This document shows positions 60,561-64,000 of a stretch of 64,000 bases of DNA, in pieces (positions within the stretch are counted from its first letter, which is position 1; each line of letters begins with the position of its first letter). The notes under the pieces were generated by a model that had not been told where the DNA came from, did not search any database, and saw nothing but the letters and a program-made list of their open reading frames with translations. The position numbers were made by a program, and so were the translations under genes. The stretch is from Posidoniimonas corsicana (lineage in GTDB: Bacteria; Planctomycetota; Planctomycetia; Pirellulales; Lacipirellulaceae), in the NCBI RefSeq assembly GCF_007859765.1, contig NZ_SIHJ01000007.1, positions 1 to 64,000 of the forward strand. The letters run 5' to 3'.

Positions 60561-60592
60561 GCCCGGCGGTCGTGGCGGACCGACCGCCGGGC
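60561..60592 (+). terminator. Hairpin after the peptidase-DUF1080 gene
   Basis: GCCCGGCGGTCG (60561-60572) and CGACCGCCGGGC (60581-60592) form a perfect 12-bp stem 13 bp after the stop. A second hairpin GCTCCGACG/CGTCGGAGC lies at 60675-60697 followed by TTTG. The gap up to 60825 has nothing else. Confidence 0.7.
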
Positions 60593-60825
60593 TCCTTCCC
60601 GCAGGCGTCCCTCCAACCGGTCGTTTCTGAACGGCCCCCCTCCGCGTCCCCCCGTTGACTGCACCCCGGCTCCTGCTCCGACGCCGCGCGTCGGAGCTTT
60701 GCGTCGGCGGTGCGCGCTGGCCGGGGCCCTCGCTTCGCGTCTGATGCTTGTTCCGGAGGTGTCCCTGAAGGCGGCAGGAACCCATCCATGAATCGTCACC
60801 CTTTGAATGCAGAGAGACTAGTTTC

Positions 60826-61875
60826 ATGAGAGTCTTCACCCCCGCCGTGTTGGCCGCGGCGCTCCTGGCCGGCCCCGTGCAGGCCGAGCTGACGCCGATC
60901 GCCGCCACCGGCTACACGCACGACTTCATCCTCAACGGCGATGCGCCGTACGACACGGCCGTGACCGGCACGATGGACGGCGGCCTGGACCAGTTCGAGA
61001 ACTGGACCTGGGTCGAGGCCGGGGAGTACACCAACCCCGATGGCGACCTGCAGACCTACCAGGGGCTGACCGCCGGCGTGCAGAACAGCCTGACCGGCAC
61101 GGGCACCTTTGTGCTGCAGGACTTCAGCGCGAACAACGTTGTGGCGCTCGACGGTGGGGCCTCCGGCACGCTCACCCTCGACACGCCCGCCGCGTACGAG
61201 GCGATCGCCCTGTACGGCGCGTCGGGGTTCGGCGCCAAGACCGCCGACGTCCTGCTGACGTTCGACGACGCGTCCACCGCGATGTTTACGGTCGCCTCGG
61301 GCACGGGGATCGGGACCGACTGGTTCAACACTAGCCCGGACAAGGCGCTGGTGGTGGGCGGTCGGTCGGCCAACAAGAGCGAGGAGGGCTACACCCGCCT
61401 GTTCTACGGCGAGGACGACCGGATCGGCATCAACGAGTCGCTGTTCGTCCTCGGCGCTGCCGACCAGGCCAAGCTGCTGGCGTCGGTGACCATCACCAAC
61501 ACCGGGGGCAACCGGATGGCGGTGTTCGCGATCTCCGGCGGGACCCTGCCGGTCCCCGAGCCCGCCGCGGCCGGTCTGCTGGCGCTGGGCGCCGCCGCGC
61601 TGGCGGGGCGCCGCCTCCCACATGGGGGCGGCGCCCTTTTTCTGTTGTCAGGGAACCAATCGCGGGCGGGCCGCGTCGGAAGGAAGAGAGCACCTGGGCA
61701 GGCCGTTGGCCTGCTGATTCCCCTAATCCCGACCCGCGGAACGGTCCCATGGCAACTCGCACTCTGCTGCCGCTGCTGGCGGCGTTCACCCTGTCCGCCC
61801 AGCCGTTGGCCTACGCTGCGCAGGACGAAACAAAGCCCGCGCCCCGCCCACGCATCGAGCTGGCGCTGCTGCTAG
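60826..61875 (+). CDS. PEP-CTERM protein with readthrough beyond sorting signal
   Basis: Signal peptide (MRVFTPAVLAAALLAGPVQA), a mature domain with YTHDFILNGDAPYD and TGNRMAVFAISGG, and the PEP-CTERM signal [21 protein letters not shown] ending near residue 264. The frame then runs on for about 85 codons to 61875, across a terminator and into the next gene. The natural end is probably near 61620, with the stop lost or shifted, so only the first 265 codons look genuine. A premature loss, a sequencing slip or a recoding event cannot be separated by eye. Confidence 0.7.
   Translation: MRVFTPAVLAAALLAGPVQAELTPIAATGYTHDFILNGDAPYDTAVTGTMDGGLDQFENWTWVEAGEYTNPDGDLQTYQGLTAGVQNSLTGTGTFVLQDFSANNVVALDGGASGTLTLDTPAAYEAIALYGASGFGAKTADVLLTFDDASTAMFTVASGTGIGTDWFNTSPDKALVVGGRSANKSEEGYTRLFYGEDDRIGINESLFVLGAADQAKLLASVTITNTGGNRMAVFAISGGTLPVPEPAAAGLLALGAAALAGRRLPHGGGALFLLSGNQSRAGRVGRKRAPGQAVGLLIPLIPTRGTVPWQLALCCRCWRRSPCPPSRWPTLRRTKQSPRPAHASSWRCC
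61606..61641 (+). terminator. Intrinsic terminator after the PEP-CTERM signal
   Basis: GGGCGCCGCC (61606-61615) pairs perfectly with GGCGGCGCCC (61627-61636), followed by TTTTT (61637-61641). It is a classic intrinsic terminator and lies where the PEP-CTERM gene should end. Confidence 0.85.
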
Positions 61876-62897
61876 ACACCAGCAGCAGCATGAGCGGCCT
61901 GATCAACCAGGCGCAGACCAAGCTGTGGAAGATCGTGGGCGAGTTCGAAACCGCCAAACGCAACGGCCAGCACGCCGACGTGTACGTCGCGCTGTACGAG
62001 TACGGCAACAGCCGGCTGTCGAACGATTCGGGCTACATCCGTCAGGTCACGCCGCTCACACGTGACCTGGATAAGATCTCCGAGGAGCTGTTCGCGCTGA
62101 CCACCAGCGGCGGCAGCGAGCACTGCGGCCAGGTGATCGCCCGGGCGGTGGACGAGCTGGAGTGGAGCGGCGAGGGGCCTGCGCTGCGCTCGATCTTCAT
62201 CGCCGGAAACGAGCCCTTCACGCAGGGCCCGGTCGACTACCACCAGGCGTGCCACGCGGCGGCCAACAAGAACATCACCGTCAGCACCATCCACTGCGGC
62301 GGCTACGAGCAGGGCGTATCGGGCATGTGGGCCGACGGGGCCAAGCTGGCCGACGGCAGCTACATGCACATCGACCACAACAGCAAGCAGCCGCACATCG
62401 CCGCGCCGCAGGACCAGCAGCTGGCCGAATTGAACACGCGACTCAACGCCACGTACCGCGCGTACGGCGCGGCCCCGGCCCGCGAGGAGGCCCTCGGGCG
62501 GCAGCGGGCGCAGGACGCCAACGCGCTGGCGGCCGCCCCCGCCGCGGCCGCGAGCCGCGCGGTGGCGAAGGCGGGCCGGCTGTACAACAACGCCGCCTGG
62601 GACCTGGTTGACGCGGTCAGCGAGAAGAAGGTCGACCTGTCAAAGATCGAGCAGGAAGAGCTGCCCGAGGAACTCCGCGGACTATCCGCCAAGGAGCTGG
62701 GCGGCCGGATCGCCGAGCTGAGCAAGCAGCGGCAGGACGTGCAGGCCAAGATCAAGAAGCTGGCCGCGGAGCGGGCCAAGTTTGTCGCCGACGAGCGCGC
62801 CAAGCTGGCCGACAACGGCGGCGCCACGCTGGACGACGCGATCGTCGAGGCGGTCCGCGCGCAGGCGGCGCGTCAGTCGTTCGAGTTCGGCGAGTGA
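61749..62897 (+). CDS. Secreted von Willebrand factor A domain protein
   Basis: A 382-residue protein with a signal peptide (about 1-23) and a vWA domain starting at residue 36. The MIDAS motif is D43-T-S-S-S. Later residues SGGSEHCG supply further ligands. The C-terminal 130 residues form a Lys/Glu coiled coil. Probably periplasmic adhesive or scaffold. It overlaps the last 127 bp of the upstream reading frame, evidence that this frame is not real there. Confidence 0.85.
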   Translation: MATRTLLPLLAAFTLSAQPLAYAAQDETKPAPRPRIELALLLDTSSSMSGLINQAQTKLWKIVGEFETAKRNGQHADVYVALYEYGNSRLSNDSGYIRQVTPLTRDLDKISEELFALTTSGGSEHCGQVIARAVDELEWSGEGPALRSIFIAGNEPFTQGPVDYHQACHAAANKNITVSTIHCGGYEQGVSGMWADGAKLADGSYMHIDHNSKQPHIAAPQDQQLAELNTRLNATYRAYGAAPAREEALGRQRAQDANALAAAPAAAASRAVAKAGRLYNNAAWDLVDAVSEKKVDLSKIEQEELPEELRGLSAKELGGRIAELSKQRQDVQAKIKKLAAERAKFVADERAKLADNGGATLDDAIVEAVRAQAARQSFEFGE

Positions 62898-64000
62898 GGC
62901 TGCGCAGCCTCGCGCGGCGGCAGGCCCGGCGTGGGGGGGATCTCGCCGCGGATCAGCCGGCCGCCCTGACCCACCAGCCACAGGTAGTGGTCCGATGGCA
63001 GGCCCTCGTAATCGAGGAAGCGGGACTCGCCCTCCGGCGGTTGGTTGGTGCACTTGAAGATGGCGGTCGCCTCGTCGACCTCGTCGAACATCGCCTGGTA
63101 GACCATCGTGGCGCCGGCCAGGCGCAGCTGGCGGAACTGTTCCCACAGGAACCGTCCGCCGAGCCGGGGCGTCGCGCCCAGCGGCGTGTCCGGGCGCATG
63201 TTGTGCCAGCTGAAACCCGGGAACACGACCGGCAGGTAGTCGAGCCGCTGCTCGCGGCACCACTGGAGGTCGGGCCGCCAGACCTCTGCGGCGATGCGTT
63301 CCGCCTCCTCCGGGGTGCGGAACCGGCCGACCATCCAGGGGCTGACAATGTCGGCCGATCGCAGGATGTCGTGCAGCCGCTCGTCGGGCAGGCAGTCGCG
63401 GCTGAGCGTCCGCCAGTAGGTCGGCACGCCCAGCATCACGCACGCTCCACCGTACTCGGGGTCGTTCGCGAGGAAGTCGATCAGCCGGGCGCACTCCTCC
63501 AGGGTGTAGCGGCGGTTGTCGTTGAAGCCCACGCCCCACACCGCCACCACCGGCTTGCCGTTGTGGCGTAGGTACGCCTGGTCGGCCGGGTCGTGCGCAA
63601 TGCGGGCGCGGTCCACCAGCTGCTTCCAGTCGTCGATGACGGTTTGCGTCCCGCCCTCGGGGAGCCCGGACAGGTCGTACATCACGGCCCACGCGCGGCC
63701 GTGGCGGTTGGCGCCGGCGCGGCAGTTGGAAAGCACGCGGTTGAAGTGGTGAAGGCCCGCCGCGCCGCGGACCTCGACGCCGAACCGCTGCACAAAGACG
63801 CCGTCGATGCCGTGGTCGGCCATCCACTGGAAGTGCAGGTCGACCGTCGCGGCGTCCAGCGGGCTGTAGACCTGGGCGGGCTCTCCGGAGGGCAGCTTAA
63901 AGGGCGTGTCGTACCGCAGGTCGGACGGCAGCTCCGACACGTCGGGCCACAGGTCGATCGAGCAGGCGCCGGGCTCAAACCGGCCGCCCCGCCCCCAGTG
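62873..64000 (-). CDS. Glycoside hydrolase GH71/99-like protein (5' end beyond window)
   Basis: At least 375 residues. The GTG at 63938-63940 is internal: the frame continues upstream with coding-like GGRFEPGACSIDLWPDVSEL to the window edge. A (beta/alpha)8-like fold with GIDGVFVQRFG, KPVVAVWGVGFND, WMVGRFRT and FDEVDEATAIFK matches planctomycete GH71/99-like proteins, whose relatives cleave alpha-glycans. Its stop overlaps the vWA gene by 25 bp (convergent). The substrate is unknown. Confidence 0.78.
   Translation of the reverse strand, partial: HWGRGGRFEPGACSIDLWPDVSELPSDLRYDTPFKLPSGEPAQVYSPLDAATVDLHFQWMADHGIDGVFVQRFGVEVRGAAGLHHFNRVLSNCRAGANRHGRAWAVMYDLSGLPEGGTQTVIDDWKQLVDRARIAHDPADQAYLRHNGKPVVAVWGVGFNDNRRYTLEECARLIDFLANDPEYGGACVMLGVPTYWRTLSRDCLPDERLHDILRSADIVSPWMVGRFRTPEEAERIAAEVWRPDLQWCREQRLDYLPVVFPGFSWHNMRPDTPLGATPRLGGRFLWEQFRQLRLAGATMVYQAMFDEVDEATAIFKCTNQPPEGESRFLDYEGLPSDHYLWLVGQGGRLIRGEIPPTPGLPPREAAQPHSPNSND

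Noticed and set aside
63938-63940. GTG as the real start of the GH71/99-like gene
   Set aside because: Coding continues upstream to the window edge with family-typical sequence.

Overview
The window looks like chromosomal DNA of a planctomycete, most likely in the Pirellulales/Lacipirellulaceae area. This is inferred from gene content, not from a marker gene. The evidence is high G+C, a DUF1501 plus PSCyt/PSD1 cytochrome pair, a giant Ser/Thr kinase with WD40 propellers, several PEP-CTERM proteins, a giant PKD-repeat protein with a LEPR-XLL type N-terminus, and short secreted proteins typical of the phylum. No rRNA, tRNA or CRISPR array was seen.

Layout. (1) 1-3.6 kb: the end of an IS4-type transposase, a short inverted-repeat element, a secreted serine hydrolase and a low-GC DUF262-AlbA_2 protein that resembles a mobile defence gene. 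(2) 3.6-12.5 kb, minus strand: a tight six-gene operon, UxaE-like epimerase, aldo/keto reductase, lactonase, LgoD-like dehydrogenase, PSD1 and DUF1501. The first four fit oxidation of L-galactose (or a close relative such as L-fucose) towards tagaturonate/fructuronate. The last two are a planctomycete cytochrome/Tat pair coupled to them. (3) 12.7-18.9 kb: a hypothetical protein, a CDGSH protein, an ECF sigma and membrane anti-sigma pair, a LuxR-type HTH protein, and two gene-poor stretches with hairpins. (4) 19.1-28.4 kb: a complete phosphate system pstS-C-A-B, phoU, phoB and a separate phoR, split by a glycosyltransferase and a PIG-L-like pair. A three-unit 11-bp direct repeat ahead of pstS is a candidate Pho box.

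(5) 28.5-47 kb: an envelope export locus. It holds a TolC-like lipoprotein, a divergent GAF-HlyD fusion, a second HlyD adaptor and a PqqD-M50 protease-HlyD fusion, followed by a 1560-residue LEPR-XLL/PKD surface protein and a kinase with about 21 WD40 repeats. This is the best candidate for a poorly described system: a site-2 protease/adaptor/TolC machine next to a plausible substrate. (6) 47-50.1 kb: two PEP-CTERM proteins, two copies of a dispersed palindrome, a 138-bp direct repeat flanking the second PEP-CTERM gene, and a 59-residue two-helix membrane protein. (7) 50.2-52.8 kb: a phospholipid cluster (acyltransferase, CdsA, CDP-alcohol phosphatidyltransferase, small EamA/SMR-like protein). 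(8) 53-58.7 kb: an LssY_C protein and an opgG-orf-opgH-orf operon for periplasmic glucans. (9) 59-64 kb: a secreted protease-DUF1080 fusion, a PEP-CTERM gene whose frame runs through its own terminator, a vWA protein, and a GH71/99-like glycosidase cut by the window end.

Start codons were chosen by homology, signal peptides and Shine-Dalgarno-like sequences. GTG and TTG starts are common here. All functions are inferred by reading the sequence; no database search was run.
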